A stretch of DNA of 64,000 nucleotides from Chania fonticola_B (GCF_048537545.1 NZ_CP183218.1), one strand, 5' to 3'; positions 41,353-50,933 are shown, counted from the first letter of the stretch. The notes: generated from the letters alone by a model not told the origin. Program-made: numbers and translations.

Positions 41353-42068
41353 GTTTGTAGCGTTTCCAGCGAAAGCTCGGCATCCAGCCTCGCCGCCTGG
41401 CCTGGTTCTGCGCTGACCAACCGTTCCCCTTGCGGGCTGATAATCAGGCTGTCACCGCTATAATTCAGGCCGTTACCGTCCTCGCCCACGCGGTTGCACC
41501 CCGCCACGTAAATCTGGTTTTCAATCGCCCGTGCTGCCAGCAGCGTTTGCCAGTGCATACTGCGCGCCGCAGGCCAGTTGGCCACGTACAGGGCCAGATC
41601 GTAATCCTGCTGATAGCGTGACCACACCGGGAAGCGCAGGTCATAGCAGATCTGCGGCAGGATACGCCAGCCGCGCCATTCGAAAATGGTGCGCTGTTTC
41701 CCAGCCTGATAGTGTTGGTGTTCACCGGCCATGCGGAACAGATGGCGTTTATCATAGCCATGCACCTTGCCGCCGGGTTCCACCAGCAGGAAACGGTTAA
41801 CCGCCCCTTCGGCCGTTTTCAACGCTACGCTGCCACCCACCAAGGCGTTGGTTTTCACCGCCCAAGTGTGTAACCAGTCGATCACCTGTTGTTCAGGCAA
41901 TGCGCTTTCCCCGGCATCCATAGCAAAGCCGGTAGTAAACATTTCCGGCAGTACAATCAGATCGCGGCCGGTCATTGAGGGCAACAAGGCATCGAAATGG
42001 CGCAGATTGGCCTCACCTTGGCGCCAGACCAGCGGTTGCTGCAACAGGGTGATTTTTAGAGTCGACAT
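41295..42068 (-). CDS. yafV: Omega-amidase (nitrilase family), methionine-salvage associated
   Basis: A 257-residue carbon-nitrogen hydrolase from ATG 42068. The catalytic triad of the family is present: Glu in VLPEMFTTGF, Lys in YDKRHLF and Cys in PQICYDLRFP. E. coli YafV hydrolyses alpha-ketoglutaramate, and with MtnE it removes the amide product formed when glutamine donates the amino group to ketomethylthiobutyrate. Its start overlaps the mtnE-like gene by 13 bases, supporting joint function. It is the first backbone gene right of the accessory region. Confidence 0.9.
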   Translation of the reverse strand: MSTLKITLLQQPLVWRQGEANLRHFDALLPSMTGRDLIVLPEMFTTGFAMDAGESALPEQQVIDWLHTWAVKTNALVGGSVALKTAEGAVNRFLLVEPGGKVHGYDKRHLFRMAGEHQHYQAGKQRTIFEWRGWRILPQICYDLRFPVWSRYQQDYDLALYVANWPAARSMHWQTLLAARAIENQIYVAGCNRVGEDGNGLNYSGDSLIISPQGERLVSAEPGQAARLDAELSLETLQTYRNAFPAWRDADGFQLHD

Positions 42069-43213
42069 AGGCGCTCCGCAGCGGCATCCAGCGTGGCATC
42101 TTGCTTCGCGAAGCACAGCCGGATCAGTTTATGGGGGAAAGGATCTGCACAGAAAACGGACAGCGGGATCGCCGCCACGCCTGCGTGCTCGGTCAGCCAA
42201 TGGCAGAAGGCGACGTCATCCAGATCGGAAATGGCGCTGTAATCGGCCAGCAAGAAGTAAGTGCCTTCACAGGGCAGAATTTCCAGCCTGCTGTTAGCTA
42301 ACGCCTGCACAAAACGATCGCGTTTGGCTCGGTAGAACGCGGGTAGCTGCTGCCAGTGTTCTGGCTCATTGCGCAGCATATCGGCCAAGGCTAACTGGGC
42401 AGGGGTGTTGACCGAGAACGTCAGATACTGGTGAACCTTGCGCACCTCGGCACTTAACGTTGCCGGGGCCACGCAATAACCCACTTTCCAGCCGGTCATA
42501 TGGAAGGTTTTGCCAAACGAGGAAACGGCGATCGCCCGCTGACGCAGTTGCGGATGGGCCAGCACGCTGGCGTGCCCCCCTTTGGCAAAACAGATATGTT
42601 CGTAAACCTCATCGCTGAGGATATAGATTTCACGATCGGCGATGGCGGCCCATAGCTGCTGCATATCCTCTGCCGACCATGCCGTGGCGGAGGGGTTCTG
42701 CGGAGTGTTGAGGATCACCAGTCGCGTGCGCGGTGAAAGCTGTTCGGCAAACTGTTGCCAATCGACCTTGAAGGCTGGCGGTTGCAGGGCAATGCGTTTC
42801 AGAACGCCGCCGGAAAGCTGTACCGCCGGCGCATAGCTGTCGTAGCTTGGGTCGAAGCAAATCACTTCATCGCCGGAGCGTACCAGGGCGCTGATTGCAG
42901 CGAACAACGCTTCGGTTGCACCCGCAGTGACGGTCACTTCACTATTGGCATCGGGTTGCCAGCCGTAGAGCTGAGCGGTTTTTTCCGCAATGGCCTCACG
43001 CAGCGGCGCTGCGCCCGTCATCGGTGCGTATTGGTTTGCCCCCTGGCTGACGTGCCAGCTCAGTCGCTGTTTTAAATACTCCGGGCCATCAAAATCCGGG
43101 AAGCCCTGCGACAGGTTAATCGCCTGATGCTGCTGCGCCAGAGCGCTCATCTGGGTAAAAATGGTGGTGCCGAGGTCGGGTAACTTGCTGGCTGGGACAG
43201 GTGCGGTACTCAT
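42056..43213 (-). CDS. mtnE: Methionine aminotransferase (last step of methionine salvage)
   Basis: A 385-residue class I aminotransferase, close to YbdL: INLSQGFPDFDGPEYL near residue 33, NTPQNPSATAWS, SDEVYEHICF, and the PLP lysine in SSFGKTFHMTGWKVGY. It converts 4-methylthio-2-oxobutyrate to methionine. It is divergent from mtnBCD across a gap holding MetJ-like boxes and overlaps yafV. Confidence 0.88.
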   Translation of the reverse strand: MSTAPVPASKLPDLGTTIFTQMSALAQQHQAINLSQGFPDFDGPEYLKQRLSWHVSQGANQYAPMTGAAPLREAIAEKTAQLYGWQPDANSEVTVTAGATEALFAAISALVRSGDEVICFDPSYDSYAPAVQLSGGVLKRIALQPPAFKVDWQQFAEQLSPRTRLVILNTPQNPSATAWSAEDMQQLWAAIADREIYILSDEVYEHICFAKGGHASVLAHPQLRQRAIAVSSFGKTFHMTGWKVGYCVAPATLSAEVRKVHQYLTFSVNTPAQLALADMLRNEPEHWQQLPAFYRAKRDRFVQALANSRLEILPCEGTYFLLADYSAISDLDDVAFCHWLTEHAGVAAIPLSVFCADPFPHKLIRLCFAKQDATLDAAAERLCRL

Positions 43214-43278
43214 TCAGGCTATTTCTCCTGGCGCTTATGTTGCGAATAATATAGCACGATGTTAATGTTTAGCAATCA

Positions 43279-43294
43279 AGACGTTTAGACGTCC
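43279..43294. promoter_or_regulatory. Tandem MetJ boxes between mtnE and mtnB
   Basis: AGACGTTT and AGACGTCC lie head to tail; each matches 7 of 8 bases of the met box AGACGTCT. They sit 24 bases before mtnB and 65 before mtnE, so the methionine repressor could control both directions. Confidence 0.8.
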
Positions 43295-43318
43295 GTAGCC
43301 ATCAGGAAACAAGACGGA

Positions 43319-43933
43319 ATGACAGAAAACCCGCAATTATCTGCCCTATTGGCCGCCTGCCACTGGATCGGTGAGAAAGGCTGGTGCCCGGCAACCGGCG
43401 GCAATATGTCGCTGCGCCTTGATACCCAACATTGCCTGGTAACCGAGTCCGGCAAAGACAAGGGCAGCCTGAGCGAACAGGATTTATTGCTGGTGGAAAC
43501 GGCAAACAACCATGTCCCCAGCGGCCGTACGCCTTCGGCGGAAACCGGCCTGCACACGTTGATCTACCGCCTTTATCCCACCGTCGGTGCCATCCTTCAT
43601 ACCCATTCGGTCAATGCCACCGTGCTTTCCCGCGTGGAGAAAAGTGAAGCGCTGGTGCTGCAAGGGTATGAAATGCAGAAATCCCTTAGCGGGCAGAAGA
43701 GCCATCTCGACAGCGTCAGCATCCCCATTTTTGATAACGACCAGGATATTCCGGCGCTGGCTGCGCGTGTTGCCGCATATGCCGAGGTAACGCCCTTGCA
43801 GTACGGTTTTCTGGTGCGCGGCCACGGCTTGTATTGCTGGGGCAAACAGGTGGAGGAAGCGCGCCGCCACCTTGAAGGGCTGGAATTCTTGTTCCAGTGC
43901 GAACTGCAACGCCGTTTACTGGAGGCTAAATGA
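43319..43933 (+). CDS. mtnB: Methylthioribulose-1-phosphate dehydratase
   Basis: A 204-residue class II aldolase-like enzyme. It has WCPATGGNMSLRL, TPSAETGLHTLIYR, the zinc-binding pair HTHSVNATVLSR and the third His in LVRGHGLYCWG. It dehydrates 5-methylthioribulose-1-phosphate to the diketone used by MtnC. Its stop overlaps the mtnC start (ATGA). Confidence 0.95.
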   Translation: MTENPQLSALLAACHWIGEKGWCPATGGNMSLRLDTQHCLVTESGKDKGSLSEQDLLLVETANNHVPSGRTPSAETGLHTLIYRLYPTVGAILHTHSVNATVLSRVEKSEALVLQGYEMQKSLSGQKSHLDSVSIPIFDNDQDIPALAARVAAYAEVTPLQYGFLVRGHGLYCWGKQVEEARRHLEGLEFLFQCELQRRLLEAK

Positions 43934-44616
43934 TCCGCGCCATCGTCACCGATATTGAAGGCACCACCAGCGATATCCGCTTTGTGCATCAGGTGCTGTT
44001 CCCCTATGCCCGTGAGCGGCTGGGGGAGTTTATCCGCAGCCATGCCAACGACGCCGAAGTTGCGGCTCCGCTGGCGGCATTGCGTGCAGAGATTGCGCAG
44101 CCGGACGCCGATAATGAGCGGCTTATTACCACCCTTTATCGCTTTATGGACGAAGATCGCAAATCGACCGCGCTGAAGGCCTTGCAGGGCATTATCTGGC
44201 GCAGCGGTTACCTGAACGGCGATTTTCAGGGGCATCTCTACCCGGAGGTGGCCGAACAGCTGGCCGCTTGGCAGCAGCAAGGATTGAAACTGTTCGTCTA
44301 TTCTTCCGGCTCGGTTGAAGCGCAAAAGCTGCTGTTTGGTTACAGCGATGCGGGCGATCTGCAACCGCTGTTCAGCGGTTACTTTGATACGCACGTGGGG
44401 GCCAAGCGTGAAAGCCAGTCGTATCAGAATATCGCTAAGGCTATTGGCCTGGAGCCAACTGAACTGTTGTTCCTGTCCGATATCCATCAGGAATTGGACG
44501 CGGCGCGGCTGGCAGGTTGGCATACCTGCCAACTGATCCGTGACGCTGCCGATCCACAAAGCCAGCACCAGCAGGTTAACCGTTTTGATCACATCGAGTT
44601 AGGGGAGTTTGTCTAA
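43930..44616 (+). CDS. mtnC: Enolase-phosphatase
   Basis: A 228-residue HAD-family enzyme with motif 1 TDIEGTTSDI at residues 6-15, motif 2 VYSSGSVEAQK and motif 4 LFLSDIHQELDAA. It enolizes and dephosphorylates the diketo sugar phosphate in methionine salvage. It overlaps mtnB by four bases and shares one base with mtnD (TAATG). Confidence 0.95.
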   Translation: MIRAIVTDIEGTTSDIRFVHQVLFPYARERLGEFIRSHANDAEVAAPLAALRAEIAQPDADNERLITTLYRFMDEDRKSTALKALQGIIWRSGYLNGDFQGHLYPEVAEQLAAWQQQGLKLFVYSSGSVEAQKLLFGYSDAGDLQPLFSGYFDTHVGAKRESQSYQNIAKAIGLEPTELLFLSDIHQELDAARLAGWHTCQLIRDAADPQSQHQQVNRFDHIELGEFV

Positions 44617-45158
44617 TGAGTGGATTGACCATTTTTAGCGATAAAGAGCCGCAGCAGCCGTTATGGCAGAGCCAGGATGCACAGGCTATTCAGCAGCAGT
44701 TGGCGCAGATTGGCGTACGTTTTGAGCGCTGGCAGGCCGATCGTGAGTTGGGCGAGAGCCCACAGCCAGAAGCGGTGATTGCCGCCTATCAGCATGAGAT
44801 CGACCGGCTGGTGGCGGAAAAGGGCTACCAGAGCTGGGATGTGATCAGCATGCGTCCGGACAACGCCCAGCGTGAAGTGCTGCGGGAAAAATTCCTGGCC
44901 GAGCATACTCATGGCGAGGATGAAGTGCGCTTCTTTGTTGAAGGGGCGGGGCTGTTTTGCCTGCATCTCGAAGGCAAAATCTTCCAAATCCTGTGCGAGA
45001 AAAACGATCTGATCTCGGTGCCAGCCAATACTCGCCACTGGTTTGATATGGGCTCGGCCCCCAACTTCACCGCCATCCGCGTATTTGATAATCCGGAAGG
45101 TTGGGTGGCCCATTTCACCGGCGACCAGATTGCCGAGGCATATCCAAAGCTAGATTGA
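44616..45158 (+). CDS. mtnD: Acireductone dioxygenase
   Basis: A 180-residue cupin. The metal site HTHGEDEVRFF (two His and a Glu) and the later His in NTRHWFDMG are in place. With iron it yields the methionine precursor ketomethylthiobutyrate plus formate; with nickel it gives an off-pathway product. It is the last gene of mtnBCD, convergent with mtnA after 11 bases. Confidence 0.95.
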   Translation: MSGLTIFSDKEPQQPLWQSQDAQAIQQQLAQIGVRFERWQADRELGESPQPEAVIAAYQHEIDRLVAEKGYQSWDVISMRPDNAQREVLREKFLAEHTHGEDEVRFFVEGAGLFCLHLEGKIFQILCEKNDLISVPANTRHWFDMGSAPNFTAIRVFDNPEGWVAHFTGDQIAEAYPKLD

Positions 45159-45169
45159 GGGGCAAAAGG

Positions 45170-46198
45170 TTATGCCAATGCGTGTTGGAAAATGCCGTCG
45201 GCAACCTGCTCTGGCGTAATGACGCCGCTATCCAACACCCAGCCGCTGATTAATGCTGCTGGTGTGACATCGAATGCCGGGTTGTAGGTTGGCGCATTGA
45301 GCGGTGCCCACTGGCAGGAACCAAAGCTACCGCTGACCCCCGTCACTTCCTCTGCCGCGCGCTGTTCGATAGGAATGGCCGCACCGTTCGGGCAATGAGG
45401 ATCGTGCGTGGTGTGTGGGGCGGCCACGTAAAACGGAATACGGTGGTAATGGGCCAGCACCGCCAGGCTGTAAGTGCCGATTTTATTGGCCACGTCACCG
45501 TTGGCCGCAATGCGGTCTGCGCCTACCCAGACGGCATCGACCTGGCCCGTAGCCATCAGGCTGGCGGCCATGGAATCGCAGATCAAGCGGTAAGGAATGC
45601 CCAGCTCACCCAGTTCCCAGGCGGTAAGGCGGCCCCCTTGCAGCAACGGACGAGTTTCATCGACCCAAACCTGGGCGATCTTGCCTTGCTGATGCGCTCG
45701 CAATAGAACGCCAATCGCCGTGCCCACGCCCGCTGTCGCCAGTCCCCCGGTGTTGCAATGGGTGAGCAGGCGACTGCCCGGTTTCACCCACTCGGCCCCG
45801 TTATCGGCGATGCGATCGCACAGGGTCCGATCTTCCTCTACCAGGCGTAGCGCCTCTTCGGCCATCGCGCTCACCCAATCTGGTTGTGCCAAAGCCTGCT
45901 TCATACGATCCAGATTGTTCATCAGGTTCACCGCGGTCGGGCGTGAGGCGCGTAGCGTCTGTAATGCCTGCTCCAACTCTGCCTGCGACAGGCCACGCTC
46001 GGCCAACAGGGCGAGCAGCAGGCTGGCAGACAGCCCGATCAACGGTGCGCCACGCACCCGCAGGGCGCGGATATGCCCAACCAATTCGTCCACGCTGTCG
46101 CAGGGCAGCCAGCACGTTTCCTGCGGCAAAGCTTGCTGGTCGAGGATCTGGAGGCGGTTGTCTTGCAGGCTCAGGCTGGTGGTGTTAAGTGCTTGCAT
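45170..46198 (-). CDS. mtnA: Methylthioribose-1-phosphate isomerase
   Basis: A 342-residue eIF2B-like isomerase with RVRGAPLIGLSASLLLAL, THCNTGGLATAGVGTAIGVL (catalytic Cys in HCN) and the catalytic Asp in VWVGADRIAANGDVANKIGTY. It opens methylthioribose-1-phosphate to the ribulose form. It is divergent from mtnK, with which it acts in sequence, over a shared MetJ-box region. Confidence 0.96.
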   Translation of the reverse strand: MQALNTTSLSLQDNRLQILDQQALPQETCWLPCDSVDELVGHIRALRVRGAPLIGLSASLLLALLAERGLSQAELEQALQTLRASRPTAVNLMNNLDRMKQALAQPDWVSAMAEEALRLVEEDRTLCDRIADNGAEWVKPGSRLLTHCNTGGLATAGVGTAIGVLLRAHQQGKIAQVWVDETRPLLQGGRLTAWELGELGIPYRLICDSMAASLMATGQVDAVWVGADRIAANGDVANKIGTYSLAVLAHYHRIPFYVAAPHTTHDPHCPNGAAIPIEQRAAEEVTGVSGSFGSCQWAPLNAPTYNPAFDVTPAALISGWVLDSGVITPEQVADGIFQHALA

Positions 46199-46262
46199 CA
46201 GTGGTTAAATCCTTGTGTGTTTCTTATTGCATCTGTGAACCCATTCTGCCAACATGACATCC

Positions 46263-46286
46263 GGATGTATAGACGTCCAAACGCTT
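46263..46286. promoter_or_regulatory. MetJ-box cluster between mtnA and mtnK
   Basis: Three contiguous 8-mers, GGATGTAT, AGACGTCC and AAACGCTT, match the met box AGACGTCT at 5, 7 and 5 of 8 positions. MetJ binds tandem boxes, so this probably controls both divergent genes. Confidence 0.7.
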
Positions 46287-46341
46287 TTGCGGCTAAAAAT
46301 AAAAAAATCATCGCTATGGGAAAGAACAGAGGGGTTGGGGG

Positions 46342-47541
46342 ATGTCACAATATCGTACGTTTACTGCTGCCGATGCCGTTGAATACGCGCGCCAATATGG
46401 TCAACTGGCCGATCCACAGGCGCTGGTGAGCGCCGACGAGATCGGCGATGGCAATCTGAACCTGGTGTTTAAAATCCGTGATGCTGACGGCGTCAGCCGG
46501 GTGATTGTCAAACAGGCGCTGCCGTACGTGCGTTGCGTGGGGGAATCCTGGCCGTTGACGCTGGATCGGGCGCGTATCGAAGCGGAAACGCTGCTGATCC
46601 ACGGGGCGCTGTGCCCGCGCCACACGGTGCAGGTGCTGCATCACGATCCTGAGCTGGCGGTGATGGTGCAAGAAGATCTCTCTGACCATCACATCTGGCG
46701 CAGCGAACTGGTGAAGGGGCGTTACTATCCGCTGGCTGCCGGGCAACTGGCGGAATACCTGGCGCAAACGCTGTTCCACACCTCTGATTTTTACCAGACC
46801 GCACAGCTGAAAAAGGCCGAAGTCAGCCGTTTCACCAACCCGGAGCTGTGCCAGATCACCGAAGATCTGTTTTTCAGCGATCCTTACCAGGATCATGAGC
46901 GTAATCAGTTTGACGAGGCGCTGTTGCCACAGGTGCAGGCGCTACGCAATGACGCGGCGCTGAAGTTGGCGGTGGCCGGGCTGAAACATCGTTTCCTGAG
47001 CAAGGCCGAAGCGCTGCTGCACGGTGATATTCACAGCGGTTCGATCTTTGTCGCGGAAGGTAAGCTGAAGGCGATCGACGCCGAGTTCGGCTTCTACGGG
47101 CCGATCGGCTTTGATATTGGCACTGCATTGGGCAACCTGCTGCTGAACTATTGCGGGTTACCTGGGCTGTTTGGCCCGCGTGATGCGGCGGCTGGGCGTG
47201 AGCAGCGGTTGCAGGATGTGCGTGAGCTGTGGCTGATCTTTGCCGATCGCTTTCTGGCGCTGTGTCACCAACATAGTCGTGATGCAACGCTGGCGCTGCC
47301 GGGCTATGCCGAGCAGTTCCTGCAACAGGTATGGACGGATGCGGTGGGCTACTGCGGTACGGAGCTGATACGCCGCACTATCGGGCTGGCGCACGTGGCC
47401 GATCTGGACAGTATCACCGATGTGGAAATGCGTGCCGAATGTCAGCGCAACGCCCTCAATCTGGGCCGAGCGCTGATCGTTAACGCGCCGCACATAGAAC
47501 ACATCGATGCCTTGCTGGCCCGTATCCGCCAACATGGCTGA
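46342..47541 (+). CDS. mtnK: Methylthioribose kinase
   Basis: A 399-residue kinase of the aminoglycoside-phosphotransferase-like fold. It has the nucleotide-binding EIGDGNLNLVFKI segment, the Brenner-like LLHGDIHSGSIFV and the metal-binding DAEFGFYGPIGFDIG. It phosphorylates 5-methylthioribose, starting the salvage loop. It is preceded by a GGGGG ribosome site and by MetJ-like boxes shared with mtnA. Confidence 0.95.
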   Translation: MSQYRTFTAADAVEYARQYGQLADPQALVSADEIGDGNLNLVFKIRDADGVSRVIVKQALPYVRCVGESWPLTLDRARIEAETLLIHGALCPRHTVQVLHHDPELAVMVQEDLSDHHIWRSELVKGRYYPLAAGQLAEYLAQTLFHTSDFYQTAQLKKAEVSRFTNPELCQITEDLFFSDPYQDHERNQFDEALLPQVQALRNDAALKLAVAGLKHRFLSKAEALLHGDIHSGSIFVAEGKLKAIDAEFGFYGPIGFDIGTALGNLLLNYCGLPGLFGPRDAAAGREQRLQDVRELWLIFADRFLALCHQHSRDATLALPGYAEQFLQQVWTDAVGYCGTELIRRTIGLAHVADLDSITDVEMRAECQRNALNLGRALIVNAPHIEHIDALLARIRQHG

Positions 47542-47563
47542 GCCAATCTGAATCTGCAATGAA

Positions 47564-47595
47564 AAAGGGGCGATCCTTAACGGTATCGCCCCTTT
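47564..47595. terminator. Bidirectional terminator between mtnK and fadE
   Basis: AAAGGGGCGAT (47564-47574) pairs with ATCGCCCCTTT (47585-47595), a perfect 11-bp stem with A-run on one side and T-run on the other. It lies between the convergent stops of mtnK and fadE. Confidence 0.85.
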
Positions 47596-47616
47596 GGCAT
47601 TTACGACCGCTGAACG

Positions 47617-50073
47617 TTATGCAGCTTCAGTCTGCTTCTGGCGTTTTTCCAGCTTTACTGGCTTTACCGGCTGCTGCGCCGCCAGCGCGTCTGGCGCAAA
47701 GTCATCAACGTTGATTGAACGCAGACGGCTCTCTTCCGCTTTCACCAGGATCTTGGCTTCGTCGGCGCTGATTTTGCCTTCATCCAGTGCACGCTGTGCC
47801 AGACGATCCAGACGGGTGAACGGCAGGTTCTTACCCGCTTGCTTGCACAGGCGCTGGTGGATAGGTTCTGCGGCTATCACGTCCAGCAGCGCGGCTTCCA
47901 GCAGGCCAACCGGGTTATGCTCGCTTGGCGTCAGGTATTGGCCACGGCCAAGGCGGCTACGGGTGGCAGAAGGCTGTTGGATAATCTTCGCCAACTGATG
48001 GTCCAGCTTATCCGAAGGTGCGGTATGCACGCGACCGAATGGGAACACCACCAGGCGCATCACCCCGGCGATAAAGCGGTTAGGGAAGTTGCGCAGCAAA
48101 TCGTCCAGCGCTTGCTCTGCCTGGTTCAGGCTGTCTTGCACGCCCCAGTGAACCAATGGCAGATCTTCTTTCTGACGCCCTTCATCTTCAAAACGTTTCA
48201 GCGTGGCCGAGGCCAGGTACATCTGGCTCAGCACGTCACCCAGACGGGCAGAGATACGCTCGCGGCGCTTCAGGCTACCGCCCAGCACGCCCATGGAAAC
48301 GTCAGACAGCAACGCCAGGTTGGCGCTCAGACGGTTGAGCTGCTGATAGTAGCGGCGTGTAGCATCTTTGGTTGGCGTGCTGCTGGTGCGGCCATTGGTC
48401 AGGCCAAGCCACAGGCTGCGCATTTTGCTGCTGCCGACGTGGCCGAGGTGGCCAAACAGCGCCTGGTCGAAGCTGTGCAGATCGTTGTTCTGGGCGGCGG
48501 CCATTTCGGTCAGTACATAAGGATGGCAGCGGATCGCGCCCTGGCCGAAGATCATCATGGTACGGGTCAGGATATTGGCACCTTCTACCGTGATGGCGAT
48601 TGGCGCGCCCTGGTAGGCACGGGCCAGGAAGTTGGCTTCGCCCAGCATGATGCCTTTACCGCCGGTGATATCCATCGCATCAATGATGGCCTGCTGGCCA
48701 CGGTGGGTACAATGGTATTTCACGATGGCAGACAGCACCGCAGGTTTTTCGCCCTGCATCAACGCATAGGTGATCAGCGAGGCGGCTGCATCCATTACGT
48801 AGGTGTTACCGGCAATACGTGCCAGTGGTTCTTCAATCCCTTCCATCTTACCGATAGAGATTTTGAACTGGCGGCGAATATGGGCGTAAGCACCGGTCGC
48901 CAAAGCCACCGATTTCAGGCTGCCGGTGGAGTTGGACGGCAGTGTGATACCACGGCCAACCGACAGGCATTCAACCAGCATCCGCCAGCCTTGACCGGCC
49001 ATTTTTGGCCCGCCAATGATGTAATCGATCGGCACGAACACGTCGTTGCCGCGGGTTGGGCCATTCTGGAACGGCACGTTGAGCGGGAAGTGACGGTTAC
49101 CGATCTCTACCCCTGGGGTGTTGGTTGGGATCAACGCACAGGTGATCCCGGGGGATTCGTTATCGCTCAGCAGGCGGCTTGGGTCATGCAGCTTGAAGGC
49201 CAGCCCCAGTACGGTGGCAATCGGCGCCAGGGTAATGTAGCGCTTGTTCCAGGTCAGGCGCATGCCCAGCACCTGCTTGCCTTGCCATTCGCCCATGCAC
49301 ACGGTGCCTACGTCCGGGATGGCCCCAGCGTCGGAACCTGCTTCTGGGCTGGTCAGGGCGAAACAAGGAATTTCGTCGCCGCGCGCCAGGCCTGGCAGAT
49401 AGTGATCTTTCTGTTCTTCAGTGCCGTAATGTTGCAGCAGTTCGCCTGGGCCGAGGGAGTTAGGCACGCCGACGGTGATCGCCAGAATACCTGAGACACC
49501 CGCCAGTTTTTGCAGGACGCGGGCCTGAGCATAAGGGGAGAATTCCAGCCCGCCGTACTCTTTCTTGATGATCATCGCAAAGAAGCGGTGCTCTTTCAGA
49601 TAGGCCCACAGCTCCGGCGGCAGATCGGCCAGTTCGTGGGTGATCTCGAAGTCATTGGCCATGCGGCAGGCTTCTTCTACCGGGCCGTCGATAAAGGCTT
49701 GCTCTTCTTCCGTCAGCTTAGGCTGCGGATAGTTGTGCAGCTTGTTCCAATCCGGTTGGCCGCGGAACAGATCGCCTTCCCACCAGGTGGTCCCGGCGTC
49801 GATGGCTTCTTTTTCCGTGGTGGACATTGGCGGCATCACTTTGCGGAAAGCGCGCAGTGCAGGGGCAGAAAGCAGCGAGCGGCGCAGCGAAACGATGTTC
49901 AGCGGCAGCAGCACGATTGCCAGCGGTACCAGCATCCAGTAGGTCCAGAGGCCGATAGCGCCCATGGCCGCAGTAAAGGCCAACAGCAGCAGACTGCTGA
50001 GAGCCAGGTTCACTCGGTGATAAAACACCACACCAATGAGCGCGAGTAGAACAACGATACTAAGAACCATCAT
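47617..50073 (-). CDS. fadE: Acyl-CoA dehydrogenase of fatty-acid beta-oxidation
   Basis: An 818-residue protein from ATG 50073, matching E. coli FadE (814 residues) almost throughout. Two or three N-terminal hydrophobic segments (MMVLSIVVLLALIGVV...) attach it to the inner membrane. The dehydrogenase part has GTTWWEGDLFRGQPDW, ALTSPEAGSDAGAIPD and EGANILTRTMMIFGQGA. It performs the first oxidation of fatty acyl-CoA with FAD. A FadR-like box lies 19 bases upstream of its start. An upstream in-frame start would add 26 residues into the operator and is rejected. Confidence 0.97.
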   Translation of the reverse strand: MMVLSIVVLLALIGVVFYHRVNLALSSLLLLAFTAAMGAIGLWTYWMLVPLAIVLLPLNIVSLRRSLLSAPALRAFRKVMPPMSTTEKEAIDAGTTWWEGDLFRGQPDWNKLHNYPQPKLTEEEQAFIDGPVEEACRMANDFEITHELADLPPELWAYLKEHRFFAMIIKKEYGGLEFSPYAQARVLQKLAGVSGILAITVGVPNSLGPGELLQHYGTEEQKDHYLPGLARGDEIPCFALTSPEAGSDAGAIPDVGTVCMGEWQGKQVLGMRLTWNKRYITLAPIATVLGLAFKLHDPSRLLSDNESPGITCALIPTNTPGVEIGNRHFPLNVPFQNGPTRGNDVFVPIDYIIGGPKMAGQGWRMLVECLSVGRGITLPSNSTGSLKSVALATGAYAHIRRQFKISIGKMEGIEEPLARIAGNTYVMDAAASLITYALMQGEKPAVLSAIVKYHCTHRGQQAIIDAMDITGGKGIMLGEANFLARAYQGAPIAITVEGANILTRTMMIFGQGAIRCHPYVLTEMAAAQNNDLHSFDQALFGHLGHVGSSKMRSLWLGLTNGRTSSTPTKDATRRYYQQLNRLSANLALLSDVSMGVLGGSLKRRERISARLGDVLSQMYLASATLKRFEDEGRQKEDLPLVHWGVQDSLNQAEQALDDLLRNFPNRFIAGVMRLVVFPFGRVHTAPSDKLDHQLAKIIQQPSATRSRLGRGQYLTPSEHNPVGLLEAALLDVIAAEPIHQRLCKQAGKNLPFTRLDRLAQRALDEGKISADEAKILVKAEESRLRSINVDDFAPDALAAQQPVKPVKLEKRQKQTEAA

Positions 50074-50091
50074 AAGAAGCTCCGAAGTAGT

Positions 50092-50108
50092 AAGAGGTCT
50101 GACCTGTT
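50092..50108. promoter_or_regulatory. FadR operator of fadE
   Basis: AAGAGGTCTGACCTGTT matches 12 of 16 defined positions of the FadR consensus AGCTGGTCCGACNTGTT. The core GGTC.GAC and the TGTT end are exact. It lies just upstream of fadE, a known FadR target. Confidence 0.7.
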
Positions 50109-50329
50109 GTGTATATCTAATGGTTTTAGTCCATACCCATTTTTTTATCAATGTATTTACACTTTAATTACAACTTAAGTCACAAACTGACAGCATCAAT
50201 TGTCAAAAAATCGCCGGGTCGGTTCACACTAGCGCTGTTTGCTTCGCAACGCTTCTAGGTTTTTCTGCAATCCGTTACACTGCAAGACGAAAGATTGACG
50301 ATGCCACCGCACAACTTGAGGCGATCTCT

Positions 50330-50911
50330 ATGTACCACGATTTAATTCGCAGTGAACTGAATGAAGCGGCTGATACTCTGGCGAAATTCCTCAGCGATGA
50401 CGCCAACATTGATACTATCCAACGCGCGGCAGTGCTGCTGGCGGACTCCTTTAAAGCCGGCGGGAAAGTGATTTCCTGCGGTAACGGTGGCTCGCATTGT
50501 GATGCGATGCACTTCGCAGAAGAGCTGACTGGCCGCTACCGTGAGAATCGCCCGGGCTATCCGGCCATCGCGATTTCTGACGTTAGCCACCTGTCCTGCG
50601 TCAGCAATGATTTTGGCTATGAATACGTGTTTTCCCGCTATGTGGAATCCGTAGGCCGCGAAGGCGACGTGCTGTTGGGGATCTCCACCTCCGGCAACTC
50701 TGGCAACATCATCAAAGCCATTGAAGCAGCCCGTGCCAAGGGGATGAAAGTGATCACCCTGACCGGCAAAGACGGTGGCAAAATGGCCGGTAGCGCCGAC
50801 GTGGAAATCCGCGTACCGCACTTTGGCTACGCCGACCGTATCCAGGAAATCCATATCAAAGCGATCCACATCTTGATCCTGTTGATCGAAAAAGAGATGG
50901 TTAAGGCTTAA
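50330..50911 (+). CDS. gmhA: Sedoheptulose-7-phosphate isomerase (LPS core heptose)
   Basis: A 193-residue SIS-fold isomerase, nearly the same as E. coli GmhA/LpcA (192 residues): SCGNGGSHCDAMHFAEELTG, DVSHLSCVSNDFGY, GISTSGNSGNI, and RIQEIHIKAIHILI. It makes D-glycero-manno-heptose-7-phosphate, the first step to ADP-heptose for the LPS inner core. It is divergent from fadE; 257 bases separate the two starts. Confidence 0.97.
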   Translation: MYHDLIRSELNEAADTLAKFLSDDANIDTIQRAAVLLADSFKAGGKVISCGNGGSHCDAMHFAEELTGRYRENRPGYPAIAISDVSHLSCVSNDFGYEYVFSRYVESVGREGDVLLGISTSGNSGNIIKAIEAARAKGMKVITLTGKDGGKMAGSADVEIRVPHFGYADRIQEIHIKAIHILILLIEKEMVKA

Positions 50912-50933
50912 TAGCGAGATCAGCATTAAATCT

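Noticed and set aside
47839..49494. Long open frame (551 codons) on the plus strand
   Set aside because: It is antisense to fadE throughout; fadE matches a known enzyme from end to end, and the antisense translation has no recognizable domain.
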